Shown here: piece by piece, positions 24,694 to 32,754 of the stretch
How positions within the stretch are numbered: the first letter of the stretch is position 1
Layout: every line of letters begins with the position of its first letter
Assembly: GCA_017442735.1 (NCBI GenBank)
Contig: JAFRZE010000018.1
Span: forward strand, 1-47,395
Reading direction: 5' to 3'
Origin: Bacillota bacterium
Lineage (GTDB): Bacteria; Bacillota; Clostridia; Lachnospirales; Bianqueaceae
DNA: 47,395 nt
Program-made: the position numbers and the translations under genes
The notes under the pieces: generated by a model
What the model saw: the letters and a program-made list of their open reading frames with translations, nothing else
Database searches by the model: none
Told to the model about the DNA's origin: nothing

Positions 24694-25311
24694 ATGACGC
24701 AGGAAGAAAGAATTGTTGCCGGGAAGGTCTTTGACCCGGTATCACCGGAACTTGTCGCGATCAAAAGAAAAGCCCACAACATGTGTGTGGACTATGGCAT
24801 GACCCACGAGGACGAAGCGGAGAAAAGAAGAGCCATGCTGGAAGATGTTCTGGGCGGCATCGGGGAAAATGCCCGTATCCAGGGCCCGGTCTTCTTCAAC
24901 TACGGCTGCCATACCACGATCGGCAACAATTTCTTCGCGAACTACAACTTTACCGTTCAGGATGACGCGCCGGTAACGATCGGCAACCGCGTCAATATCG
25001 GACCGAACGTGACCATTACCACCCCGTTCCATCCACTGGTGGCGGAAGAGCGGATCGGTTTCGAAGTGGATGGGATCTACTATAATCATCCCTGCTACGC
25101 AAAACCTGTCGTGATCGAAGACGGCGTATGGATCGGTGCCGGCGCGACGATCTGCGGCGGTGTGACGATCGGTGAGGGAGCCGTGATCGGGGCAGGCAGC
25201 GTCGTGACCAGAGATATTCCGGCGAATACGGTCGCTGTGGGCGTACCCTGCAAAGTCATGCGTTCCATCACGAGTCAGGATAAGATGGAGAATCACAGGG
25301 AACTGCTGTAA
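24694..25311 (+). CDS. Sugar O-acetyltransferase (maltose/galactoside type)
   Basis: This 205-residue protein is a left-handed parallel beta-helix (hexapeptide repeat) acetyltransferase of the Maa/LacA/NodL group. It has an N-terminal helical cap (KRRAMLEDVLGGIGENARIQGP), the catalytic His in TTPFHPL near residue 112, and hexad repeats such as VWIGAGATICGGVTIGEGAV. It transfers acetyl from acetyl-CoA to a sugar hydroxyl. The start at 24694 follows GGAGGAAATCAAC; the ATG at 24679 lies inside that RBS. Confidence 0.9.
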   Translation: MTQEERIVAGKVFDPVSPELVAIKRKAHNMCVDYGMTHEDEAEKRRAMLEDVLGGIGENARIQGPVFFNYGCHTTIGNNFFANYNFTVQDDAPVTIGNRVNIGPNVTITTPFHPLVAEERIGFEVDGIYYNHPCYAKPVVIEDGVWIGAGATICGGVTIGEGAVIGAGSVVTRDIPANTVAVGVPCKVMRSITSQDKMENHRELL

Positions 25312-25343
25312 CGGGATATCGAAAAGTACAGGAGGAAAAAGCA

Positions 25344-25757
25344 TTGAGCAAAATCATCGCGGCCTGCGGCAATGACTGTTCTGTATGTCCGAGATATGTC
25401 GCGCCACCGCATGAGAAGTCTACGGAAGAACTGAATCATACCGCTGAGCTGTGGATGAAGATCGGATACAGGGATCATGTGGTCACGAATGAAGAGATCT
25501 CCTGTTCCGGATGTAAACCCGAGAACTGGTGCCGGTACCGGGTGGTCATATGCTGTGAGGAAAAGGGCATTAAAACCTGCGCCGAGTGTCCGGAATTCCC
25601 CTGCGACCGGATGAAGGAATGTTTTGAAGTCACCATGTCGTTTGAACCGAAGTGCCGGCAAGTATGTACGGCAGAAGAGTACGAACAGCTTCGGAAGGCT
25701 TTCTTTGAAAAGGAAGCAAACCTGATGGAGATCAAAAATGGAGATAAACGTGGATAA
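25344..25757 (+). CDS. DUF3795 Cys-rich protein (long form)
   Basis: This 137-residue protein has cysteines in AACGNDCSVCPRY, SCSGCKPENWC, CCEEKGIKTCAECPEFPC and KCRQVC, the DUF3795 layout. Metal binding is likely; the role is unknown. It starts at TTG 25344 behind a strong AGGAGG. Its last 20 nt overlap the next gene in another frame. It is the second DUF3795 member of this run (see 20053-20334). Confidence 0.78.
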   Translation: MSKIIAACGNDCSVCPRYVAPPHEKSTEELNHTAELWMKIGYRDHVVTNEEISCSGCKPENWCRYRVVICCEEKGIKTCAECPEFPCDRMKECFEVTMSFEPKCRQVCTAEEYEQLRKAFFEKEANLMEIKNGDKRG

Positions 25758-26193
25758 GAAGGGCTTTGCCCAGATCTGTATCGTGGTCGCGGATATCGAA
25801 GCCGCGGCGGAGAAGTGGGCAGCGGTTCTCGGCATCGAAAAACCAAAGATTGAACTGCGCCATCTGGAAGGCAATGAAGATTATCATTACAGAGGCAGAC
25901 CCGTCTCCTGTGATCTGAAGGTAGCGGATATCGACATGGGAGGATTTGTGATCGAGCTGCATCAGCCGGCCGGCGGAGAGAGTTCTTTCCAGGAGTTCCT
26001 GGACAAGCACGGCAACGGCGTACATCATCTGGGCTTTGAGGTCGGCGACAAACGGGACGGGATCATCCGTGCGCTGTCCGACGAAGGCTTTGATACGGAT
26101 CGAACGCTCGGAATCTATCCCGGCAGCAGCTGGACCATCGTCGATACGGAAGACACGCTCGGCGTCAACCTGAATATCAAACCGGTCCGGTGA
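25738..26193 (+). CDS. VOC superfamily protein (glyoxalase/epimerase-like)
   Basis: This 151-residue protein has two beta-alpha-beta-beta-beta modules of the vicinal-oxygen-chelate fold. Candidate metal ligands are His in FAQICIVVAD-type strands, His and Glu in VIELHQPAG, and His in NGVHHLGFEV. The spacing recalls methylmalonyl-CoA epimerase and lactoylglutathione lyase relatives, but the substrate is not determined. It overlaps the DUF3795 gene by 20 nt. Confidence 0.8.
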   Translation: MEINVDKKGFAQICIVVADIEAAAEKWAAVLGIEKPKIELRHLEGNEDYHYRGRPVSCDLKVADIDMGGFVIELHQPAGGESSFQEFLDKHGNGVHHLGFEVGDKRDGIIRALSDEGFDTDRTLGIYPGSSWTIVDTEDTLGVNLNIKPVR

Positions 26194-26198
26194 GCGAA

Positions 26199-26215
26199 TG
26201 TCCGCTTCGCGGACA
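26199..26215 (+). other. Intercistronic hairpin before the SGNH gene
   Basis: TGTCCGC-TTC-GCGGACA is a perfect 7-bp stem with a 3-nt loop, placed 1-2 nt before the AAGGAGG of the next gene and just after the VOC stop. It has no U-tract, so it is more likely to affect translation or mRNA stability than termination. Confidence 0.6.
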
Positions 26216-26226
26216 AGGAGGAAAGC

Positions 26227-26886
26227 GTGAAAAACATTTTGATCTACGGAGATTCCAACTCCTGGGGGTATGACTACACCCGTTACGTTCCGGAAGCGGA
26301 TACCTTTCAGCGGATGACAGAGGATGAACACTGGCCGGGTCTCGTGAAGAAGATCCTCGGTCCGGATTACAATATCATCGTCAATGCGCTGAACGGACGC
26401 ACGGTGGTATGGGATGATCCCTATACGCCGGACCGGAACGGTCTGAAAGGACTGCGTCCCGCGCTGGATATGAACGCGCCGCTGGATCTCGTCATCCTGA
26501 AACTGGGATGCAACGAACTGAAGGAATTCTTCAACCTGAGCGCGGCAATGATCGCGTACGGGATGGAAAAGCTGGTCAAGGAGTGCAAGGTTTCCTACTA
26601 CGCGTATCCCGTACCGAAAGTGCTTTTGATCGCGCCGGCGCAGACGCATCCGGATATCGGCTCTCTGCGGGCGGCTTCCCGGTTCGGTCCGCATGCCTAC
26701 AGCAAAAGCCTGGAACTTGGCAAGTACTATCGGCAGGTCGCCGAACGGAACGGCTGTGGGTTCATCGACTGCGGCGAGATGGGATTTGAGATCAACAATG
26801 TGGACGGACTGCACTATTCAAAAGCGGATCACGCCAAGCTGGCGCCGGTGGTGGCCGCCAAAATCAAAGAGATACTGGAAGGATAA
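26227..26886 (+). CDS. SGNH/GDSL hydrolase (arylesterase-like)
   Basis: This 219-residue hydrolase has block I GDSNSWGYD (Ser catalytic, about residue 10), block III as GCNEL near 98, and block V as DGLHYSKADH near 197 with the catalytic Asp/His. There is no signal peptide. Relatives are carbohydrate esterases or arylesterases; with an O-acetyltransferase and glycosidase in the same run, a sugar deacetylase role is plausible. It starts at GTG 26227 behind AAGGAGG. Confidence 0.85.
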   Translation: MKNILIYGDSNSWGYDYTRYVPEADTFQRMTEDEHWPGLVKKILGPDYNIIVNALNGRTVVWDDPYTPDRNGLKGLRPALDMNAPLDLVILKLGCNELKEFFNLSAAMIAYGMEKLVKECKVSYYAYPVPKVLLIAPAQTHPDIGSLRAASRFGPHAYSKSLELGKYYRQVAERNGCGFIDCGEMGFEINNVDGLHYSKADHAKLAPVVAAKIKEILEG

Positions 26887-26892
26887 GAAACC

Positions 26893-27423
26893 ATGTTGAG
26901 ACTGAGACCTTACAAGAGCTGTGACGCGCGCAAGATCGCGGAATGGATCCGTGATAAAGATGCTTTTCTGAAGTGGGGAGGACAGCTGTTCGGCGACTTT
27001 CCCATATCAGCGGATGTGATCGATGAAAAGTACCGGATGAACAACGGTGACTGCGCGGAAGAGGATAACTTTTATCCCTGGACGGCTTTTGATGAGGAAA
27101 ATCGCGTCGTCGGCCATTTCATCATGCGGTATATCCACGGAGACAACCGGATCCTTCGCTTCGGGTGGGTCATCATTGATGATTCGATCCGGGGAAAAGG
27201 CTACGGCACGAAGATGCTCTCGCTGGGACTGAAGTACGCCTTTGAAGTCCTGGGCGTGGATAAGGTGACGATCGGCGTTTACGACAACAATGAATTAGGG
27301 CATCGCTGCTATCAGAAGGTCGGCTTTTCCGATGTGGAGATCGTCCCTCATAAACCGTGGAATGTCATCGAAATGGAGATCACGAAAGAAGCGTATCTGG
27401 CTCGGTGTGGGAAAAACCAATGA
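26893..27423 (+). CDS. GNAT family N-acetyltransferase
   Basis: This 176-residue acetyltransferase has the acetyl-CoA loop in SIRGKGYGTKMLSLGLKYAFE and the NNELGHRCYQKVGFSD segment following. It resembles the RimJ/RimL-type branch; the substrate is unknown. It starts 6 nt after the SGNH gene and ends overlapping the start of the GH78-like gene (ATGA). Confidence 0.85.
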   Translation: MLRLRPYKSCDARKIAEWIRDKDAFLKWGGQLFGDFPISADVIDEKYRMNNGDCAEEDNFYPWTAFDEENRVVGHFIMRYIHGDNRILRFGWVIIDDSIRGKGYGTKMLSLGLKYAFEVLGVDKVTIGVYDNNELGHRCYQKVGFSDVEIVPHKPWNVIEMEITKEAYLARCGKNQ

Positions 27424-29558
27424 AACAAAAGCATACAGAGCAGTGGGTCTGGCTGCCGGAGGATCGATATCCGGACAGCCAGACAACTATTTACAGCGCG
27501 CTGATCGAAAAAGCCAGGGGAAACTATGTAGTTGCTGAGTTTTCCAGGGAGTATGTATTCACGCGGAAAGTCGTTTCGGCCCGGATCCGCTTCAGCGCGG
27601 ACACGGCGGTCCAGCTCTTTTTGAATGGCAGTATCATCGCGACGGGGCCGGCCAGTGTCGGCGGAGACTTCATCGGCAATGAGACCGCCCGGGACAATTT
27701 CTATTCGTCAGAACTCGAAGTGTCACCGGATACGGATCATCTGACGTTCTTCGCCAGGGTACGCATGAGTCCGGTCCAGATCTGTGAATACTCCAAGGGA
27801 CACGGCGGATTCATGCTTTCGGCCATTCTCACGATGGAAGACGGAACAGAGCAGAGTGTTTTCACGGATGAGAGCTGGCAGGTCAGAAAGAATGGAGCCT
27901 ACGTGGCGCCTCGTACATTTGACGGCCGGATCGCGCCCGACGCCTGCGTCCCGGCGCAGGTGATCGAAAACCGGTGGAAAACCGAGACCGCGCCGATCCC
28001 TGTTCGCAGCGAGAAACAGATCCTGCCATCCGGTGGGACGTTCGAGCTGGAACCGGAGGAAAAGAGATCTGTGGTCCTGGATCTGGACAGGATCTATGCC
28101 GGCTTTGTTATGATCGATTCGGAAAATGTGGGAGAACTTCATGTGCGGGTGACCTGCCGGGAGCAGGATGAAAAGGGAACGAGTGAAGAAGTCATACGGA
28201 AGGAAAGCGGAACTTATCGGGGCTTTTATCTGCATAGCGCGGGCAGCCTTCTGATAGAAGCGGAAAATCGATCCGAAAGACCGGCGAGGATCCGGATCTC
28301 ATTCATCGAAACCCATTATCCGGTGACGGAAGAGGCGCATACCTTTGTGAGTGATGAAGAACTGACGAAAGTGCTGGAAACATGTCAGCATACGTTGAAG
28401 ATCTGCCGGCAGACCCATCACCTGGACAGCCCCCGGCACTGTGAACCGCTGGCCTGCACGGGCGATTATTACATCGAGAGTCTGATGACGCCTTTTTCCT
28501 TCGGAGACATGCGCCTGGCCAGGTTCGACATCATCCGTACCGCCGAACTTCTGGAGAGGGAAAACGGCCGGATGTTCCATACCACCTACAGCCTGATCTG
28601 GGTCCGGATGCTCTATGACGTCTATATGATCACCGGCGATCAGACGCTGCTGGTCCGCTGCCGGAAGGCACTGGAACTGCTGCTTCGCCGGTTCGACACA
28701 TATATGGGAAAAAACGGGCTCATCGAGGATCCTCCGGACTATATGTTCGTGGACTGGATCTATATCGACGGGATCTCCATGCACCATCCGCCCAAGGCGC
28801 TGGGGCAGAGCTGTCTCAACATGTTCTTCTTCGCCGCCCTGAAAGCAGCGGAAAAGGTTTTCGAGGCGATCTCTGAAAAAGAAAAGGCAGAGGAGCTTTC
28901 GAAGAAGAGCGCGGACCTTCGCCGGGCGATCAATGAACAGTTGTTTGACAAGGAAAAAGGAATCTACTTTGAAGGCCTGAATACGCCGACAAGGGAGGAC
29001 CGGATAGGAAAGTGGATGCCCCCGAATATCGAAAAGCGGTATTATCTCAAGCATTCGAATATCCTGGCTTGCTGGTCGGGCGTCTGTGATGATGAGACAG
29101 GGCGGAAAATCGTGGATCAGATCATGCAGGGTGAGATCGGAGGAGAGGTCCAGCCCTATTTCCTGCATTATCTGCTGGAAGCGGTGTGCCGTCTGGGCCT
29201 CAGAGAAAAGTATACGCTTTCCATCCTGGAAAAATGGAAAGCGCCGGTGAGGGAGTGTTCCAAAGGCCTGGCGGAAGGCTTCGTCAAGCCGGAACCGACC
29301 TATCATTTTGACCACAGCCATGCCTGGGGCGGGACGCCGCTTTATTCTCTGCCCAAGGCGCTGCTGGGCCTGACGATCATGAAGCCGGGCATGAAAGAGA
29401 TCCTTCTGGAACCGTCTCTCCTGGGCCTGAGCAAGGCGCGGGTGGAACTGCTGACGCCATCCGGGAAAATGATCTGCGAGATGAAAGAAGGCGAAGAACC
29501 GCGCACCTGGTGTCCGGAAGACGTCCGGCTGATCGGACGATACTTGTTAGAAAACTGA
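27420..29558 (+). CDS. Alpha-L-rhamnosidase-like (alpha/alpha)6 glycosidase, GH78 type
   Basis: This 712-residue protein has no signal peptide. N-terminal beta domains are followed from about residue 310 by an (alpha/alpha)6 barrel. The catalytic region DSPRHCEPLACTGDYYIES matches the GH78 pattern (D-x-P-x-R-x-E..TGD), and HFDHSHAWGGTPLYSLP near the end matches its conserved tail. The predicted reaction is hydrolysis of terminal alpha-L-rhamnosides or similar. The start is the ATG at 27420, overlapping the upstream stop; the longer open frame from 27357 is the other frame of the GNAT gene. A cytoplasmic location implies an imported substrate. Confidence 0.78.
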   Translation: MKQKHTEQWVWLPEDRYPDSQTTIYSALIEKARGNYVVAEFSREYVFTRKVVSARIRFSADTAVQLFLNGSIIATGPASVGGDFIGNETARDNFYSSELEVSPDTDHLTFFARVRMSPVQICEYSKGHGGFMLSAILTMEDGTEQSVFTDESWQVRKNGAYVAPRTFDGRIAPDACVPAQVIENRWKTETAPIPVRSEKQILPSGGTFELEPEEKRSVVLDLDRIYAGFVMIDSENVGELHVRVTCREQDEKGTSEEVIRKESGTYRGFYLHSAGSLLIEAENRSERPARIRISFIETHYPVTEEAHTFVSDEELTKVLETCQHTLKICRQTHHLDSPRHCEPLACTGDYYIESLMTPFSFGDMRLARFDIIRTAELLERENGRMFHTTYSLIWVRMLYDVYMITGDQTLLVRCRKALELLLRRFDTYMGKNGLIEDPPDYMFVDWIYIDGISMHHPPKALGQSCLNMFFFAALKAAEKVFEAISEKEKAEELSKKSADLRRAINEQLFDKEKGIYFEGLNTPTREDRIGKWMPPNIEKRYYLKHSNILACWSGVCDDETGRKIVDQIMQGEIGGEVQPYFLHYLLEAVCRLGLREKYTLSILEKWKAPVRECSKGLAEGFVKPEPTYHFDHSHAWGGTPLYSLPKALLGLTIMKPGMKEILLEPSLLGLSKARVELLTPSGKMICEMKEGEEPRTWCPEDVRLIGRYLLEN

Positions 29559-29561
29559 TGA

Positions 29562-29606
29562 TTGCAAAAAGCGGGGAGCTGCGTTATAATGGTTGCAATG
29601 TGCAAC
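29562..29606 (+). promoter_or_regulatory. Fe-S aldo/keto reductase promoter and dyad operator
   Basis: TTGCAA (29562-29567), 17 nt and TATAAT (29585-29590) are followed at once by GTTGCA-ATG-TGCAAC (29592-29606), a perfect 6-bp dyad at the expected transcription start. The TTGCA half-motif also covers the -35. A repressor acting here is likely but its gene is not identified. Confidence 0.75.
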
Positions 29607-29639
29607 TATTTGTCCCCGTGAAAAAGAAAGGAAAAGTCA

Positions 29640-30761
29640 ATGAGTTATCTTGGAGAAAACATTCCCAAGCTGGGATTTGGGCTGATGCGCCTTCCCATGC
29701 TGGGTGAGGAAGTGGATGTGGAACAGGTCAAGGAAATGGTCGACCTCTTTCTGGAAGCCGGATTCACATACTTTGATACAGCCTACGGATACATAGGCGG
29801 CAAGTCGGAGAAAGCGATCAAGACCGCGCTGGTGGATCGTTATCCCCGTGAGAGCTTCCAGCTCGCGACCAAGCTGCCGGCCTGGGCCGGTCCCAAGACT
29901 GCCGAGGAAGCGCAGCAGATGTTCTATACTTCCCTGGAACGCACCGGCGCGGGATACTTTGATTTTTATCTTCTGCATAACCTGGGCGATACCCGTACCG
30001 AAAGCTTCGAAAGGTTCGGGATCTGGGAATTTGCCAAAGCCAGAAAAGAGGAAGGACTGATCAAGCATCTCGGTTTCTCTTTCCACGACAGCGCGGAAAA
30101 ACTGGACCAGATCCTGACCGAGCATCCGGACATGGAATTCGTCCAGCTGCAGATCAACTACGCAGACTGGGAAGATCCCAAGGTCCAGTCCCGCAAATGC
30201 TATGAAGTAGCCAGAAAGCACGGAAAACCGATCATTATCATGGAGCCTGTCAAAGGCGGTTCTCTTGTCAACCTGCCGGAGCCGGTCGCCAAAGTCTTCA
30301 AGGAAGCCAATCCGGAGGCGAACCTTCCTTCCTGGGCCCTTCGCTTTGCCGCTTCTGTGGACGGGCTGATCGTAGCGCTCAGCGGTATGAGCAACGTAGA
30401 GCAGATGAAAGACAACCTGAAGACCATGAAAGACTTCAAACCGCTGACGGAGGAAGAGTACAAGGTCATCGACAAGGCGAGGGAGACCCTGCACAGCGTT
30501 CCGCACATCCCCTGTACCTCCTGCCAGTACTGCGTCAAGGGATGTCCGATGCAGATCAATATCCCGGGCGTCTTTGAGGCGATGAACAAGATCTACCTCT
30601 TCAATCATGAAGCGGCGGCCAAACAGACCTTCGGATGGAATACCAGCCGCGGAGGAAAACCCAGCGACTGTATCCAGTGCGGACAGTGCGAAGCGGCCTG
30701 CCCGCAGCACATCGATATCATCGAGCAGCTGAAGACGGCCGTAGAGATGTTTGAGAATTAA
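29640..30761 (+). CDS. Aldo/keto reductase with C-terminal 2[4Fe-4S] ferredoxin domain
   Basis: This 373-residue protein has an N-terminal AKR barrel (about 1-270; Asp/Tyr in FDTAYGYIGG, Lys in LATKLPAW, His in YLLHNLGD). The C-terminal domain has two ferredoxin motifs, CTSCQYCVKGCP near 298 and CIQCGQCEAACP near 342. This architecture is widespread in anaerobic Bacillota and suggests electron transfer between NAD(P)H and an Fe-S carrier. It is monocistronic, with its own promoter, dyad operator and terminator. Confidence 0.9.
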   Translation: MSYLGENIPKLGFGLMRLPMLGEEVDVEQVKEMVDLFLEAGFTYFDTAYGYIGGKSEKAIKTALVDRYPRESFQLATKLPAWAGPKTAEEAQQMFYTSLERTGAGYFDFYLLHNLGDTRTESFERFGIWEFAKARKEEGLIKHLGFSFHDSAEKLDQILTEHPDMEFVQLQINYADWEDPKVQSRKCYEVARKHGKPIIIMEPVKGGSLVNLPEPVAKVFKEANPEANLPSWALRFAASVDGLIVALSGMSNVEQMKDNLKTMKDFKPLTEEEYKVIDKARETLHSVPHIPCTSCQYCVKGCPMQINIPGVFEAMNKIYLFNHEAAAKQTFGWNTSRGGKPSDCIQCGQCEAACPQHIDIIEQLKTAVEMFEN

Positions 30762-30799
30762 GTGAATAAAAACGCATACCTGAAAGTGTGCAAACACAA

Positions 30800-30846
30800 A
30801 AATACCGATCGGACTCGTTTTTCGGACAGATCGGTATTTCTTTTTT
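30800..30846. terminator. Bidirectional terminator
   Basis: An 11-bp stem AAATACCGATC/GATCGGTATTT with an 18-nt loop is followed by CTTTTTT on the plus strand; T-rich sequence also follows on the minus strand. It ends both the aldo/keto reductase gene and the convergent nagB operon, whose stop codon overlaps the T-run. Confidence 0.88.
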
Positions 30847-31723
30847 ACAGCAGATCCAGAACATTCGCAGCGGCGTCACGGTCAACGACCAGTACGCCGT
30901 TTTTGATCAACTTGAGGACGGTGGCAGGAAGCATCTCGGTAGGCGCGGTTTTGATGAGCTTTTCCGTGATTTCCGCTTTGTGCGCGCCGCCTACCTGAAG
31001 GATCACGAGATCCGCGTCGAAGATGTGATGTACCCCAAGCGTGATGCCACGGCTCAACTTCGCTTCATGAGAAAAATATTTCTGTCCGACCGACATGGTC
31101 ACGGGATCCAGATCGACCACCTTCGCGTAATCGGAAAAGTCACCGCCGGGTTCGTTGAGTGCCAGATGTCCGTTCATCCCCATACCCAGCAGCATAATGT
31201 CTATCCCGCCGTGGTCAAAGATAAACTGATCCACATTCCTGCATACCTGGCTCAGATCAGACGCGTGGATATCAAAGCGCTTGACCTGCCGATCCGGAAT
31301 ACCGAGAGGTCCGTAGAAATACTTTCGCATGAAAGCATCACAGTTTTCGCTTTCATCTTCCAGATCCAGCCATTCATCCAGTGCCACGAAGCTAGCCTCT
31401 GAAAAATCGACTTCGCCGCGTGCTTTGCGTTCAGCGAGGATCTCATAGGTCCGGATGGCGGTATTGCCGGCCGCAAGACAGATCAGCGCGTCGGGCTTTG
31501 CCTGTAAAGCTTCAATGATCAGTTCGGCGCTTTTCTGGCTCATTGCCTCGAAGGTGTCTTCCAGATAGACCTTTTTCGGAAGACGAAACGGCATGATCGC
31601 CCCTCGTTCGATCGCGGTTTTTTCCATACAGTGTGCCATGTCGCCTGTAAGACGATTGTGCTCAATACAGGCAACGCAGTCACCGTGCAGCGGGCAGACG
31701 ATATAGGGACAATTGCAGCGCAT
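30845..31723 (-). CDS. nagB: Glucosamine-6-phosphate deaminase with Cys-rich N-terminal motif
   Basis: The C-terminal ~248 residues are a NagB-type isomerase/deaminase (glucosamine-6-phosphate to fructose-6-phosphate plus ammonia), with FVALDEWLDL and GMGMNGHLALNEPGG as active-site segments. The first ~43 residues are a separate Cys-rich module (CNCPYIVCPLHGDCVACIEH..C) resembling the small DUF6485-like proteins, likely metal-binding. The start at 31723 has GAGGAGG 5 nt upstream. An internal ATG at 31594, exactly at the NagB N-terminus, is preceded by GAGGGG with 6-nt spacing, so a NagB-only product may also be made. It is the last gene of a GH4-kinase-NagB operon. A nagA deacetylase gene is not present nearby. 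Confidence 0.85.
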   Translation of the reverse strand: MRCNCPYIVCPLHGDCVACIEHNRLTGDMAHCMEKTAIERGAIMPFRLPKKVYLEDTFEAMSQKSAELIIEALQAKPDALICLAAGNTAIRTYEILAERKARGEVDFSEASFVALDEWLDLEDESENCDAFMRKYFYGPLGIPDRQVKRFDIHASDLSQVCRNVDQFIFDHGGIDIMLLGMGMNGHLALNEPGGDFSDYAKVVDLDPVTMSVGQKYFSHEAKLSRGITLGVHHIFDADLVILQVGGAHKAEITEKLIKTAPTEMLPATVLKLIKNGVLVVDRDAAANVLDLL

Positions 31724-31734
31724 GGGCACCTCCT

Positions 31735-32736
31735 CTATTTTTTCCGGATCATGTGAAAACGCGGCGCGTCCGATTCGATGTTTTGCTGGATCATATTCAT
31801 ATCAGCGCTTTCCGGACCAAGATCATCGAGTGCGAGCAGGACCGCCCCGACGACGGGTTCCAGGGTGCTTTCGATGATCCGTGCGTGAGGAACGGCCGAC
31901 AGGATGGTTTTTCGGACGGTTTCCAGCAAAAGCGGCGCCTTGCATTTGAAAACGCTCCCGGAGATGATCACTTCAATGGATTCGTTCTGAAGGCCAAGAC
32001 GGCGGATCCCTGCGACAGCATAGGCGGCCATGTCCTCTCCAAACCGGGCCAGAATGTCGGCGGCGACGGGATCTCCGTTCAGCACTTCTTCGGAGACGAT
32101 GATCGGTATTTCGTGTTTCTCCTCTTTGGTCAGGCGGTTTTCGACTTTCTTCCGGAGAAGGTCATCGACGTCCTGACAATTTGTCAGCGCGAGACACCGG
32201 CCGGTCAGGGATGTCGGATCGCCCATTCCGCATTCCGCGTCAAAGACAGCCTGCAGCGCGCGGACGGTCAGCGCGCCGCCGCCCTGATCTTCATCGGGGA
32301 TATAGTAACCGAAGGTATATTCTCTGCCGGAGGCGTTGCGGACGCCGCAGTTCAGTCCGGTACCGGCACAGAGGATACAGCCCATGGGACTGGTCGTCCC
32401 CGCGCGGAGCGCGATGATGCAGTCATTGACGACATGGATATTTTCGCTGTTAATGCTAAGCGTCTTTTCCAGCGCGCCGGTCAGAAGGCCGGCTTCATCC
32501 GGCCAGTCCACGCCCGTCATACCGCCAGCGAGCGCGGAGATATCGCTTAGCGTAAGATTGGCCATAGAGAGGGCAGCAAAGACAGATTCCTCTACACCCT
32601 GCATCGCGGAAGCCATCCCTGTGACGGAATGACACGCACCGATCCCTGTACCGATCCCGAGAAGATGGCCGGTTTCATCCGCGACCAGCGCGTGGGTCTT
32701 CGTCGCGCCCTGATCGATCCCAAGTACGTATCTCAT
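31735..32736 (-). CDS. BadF/BadG-type ATPase, N-acetylglucosamine kinase-like
   Basis: This 333-residue actin-fold kinase has the phosphate-1 loop GIDQGATKTHALVAD, the connect/phosphate-2 segment CILCAGTGLNCG near 127, and GYYIPDEDQGGGALTVRAL near 154. These match the BcrAD_BadFG family that includes N-acetylglucosamine kinases. It probably phosphorylates an amino sugar before NagB. It lies between GH4 and nagB with gaps of 18 and 11 nt. Confidence 0.83.
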   Translation of the reverse strand: MRYVLGIDQGATKTHALVADETGHLLGIGTGIGACHSVTGMASAMQGVEESVFAALSMANLTLSDISALAGGMTGVDWPDEAGLLTGALEKTLSINSENIHVVNDCIIALRAGTTSPMGCILCAGTGLNCGVRNASGREYTFGYYIPDEDQGGGALTVRALQAVFDAECGMGDPTSLTGRCLALTNCQDVDDLLRKKVENRLTKEEKHEIPIIVSEEVLNGDPVAADILARFGEDMAAYAVAGIRRLGLQNESIEVIISGSVFKCKAPLLLETVRKTILSAVPHARIIESTLEPVVGAVLLALDDLGPESADMNMIQQNIESDAPRFHMIRKK

Positions 32737-32754
32737 AACAGATTCCTTATCTTC

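Noticed and set aside
18345-29558. Prophage or integrated element starting with the LexA-like repressor
   Set aside because: No integrase, structural, replication or lysis genes and no att repeats were seen; the genes are ordinary accessory enzymes.
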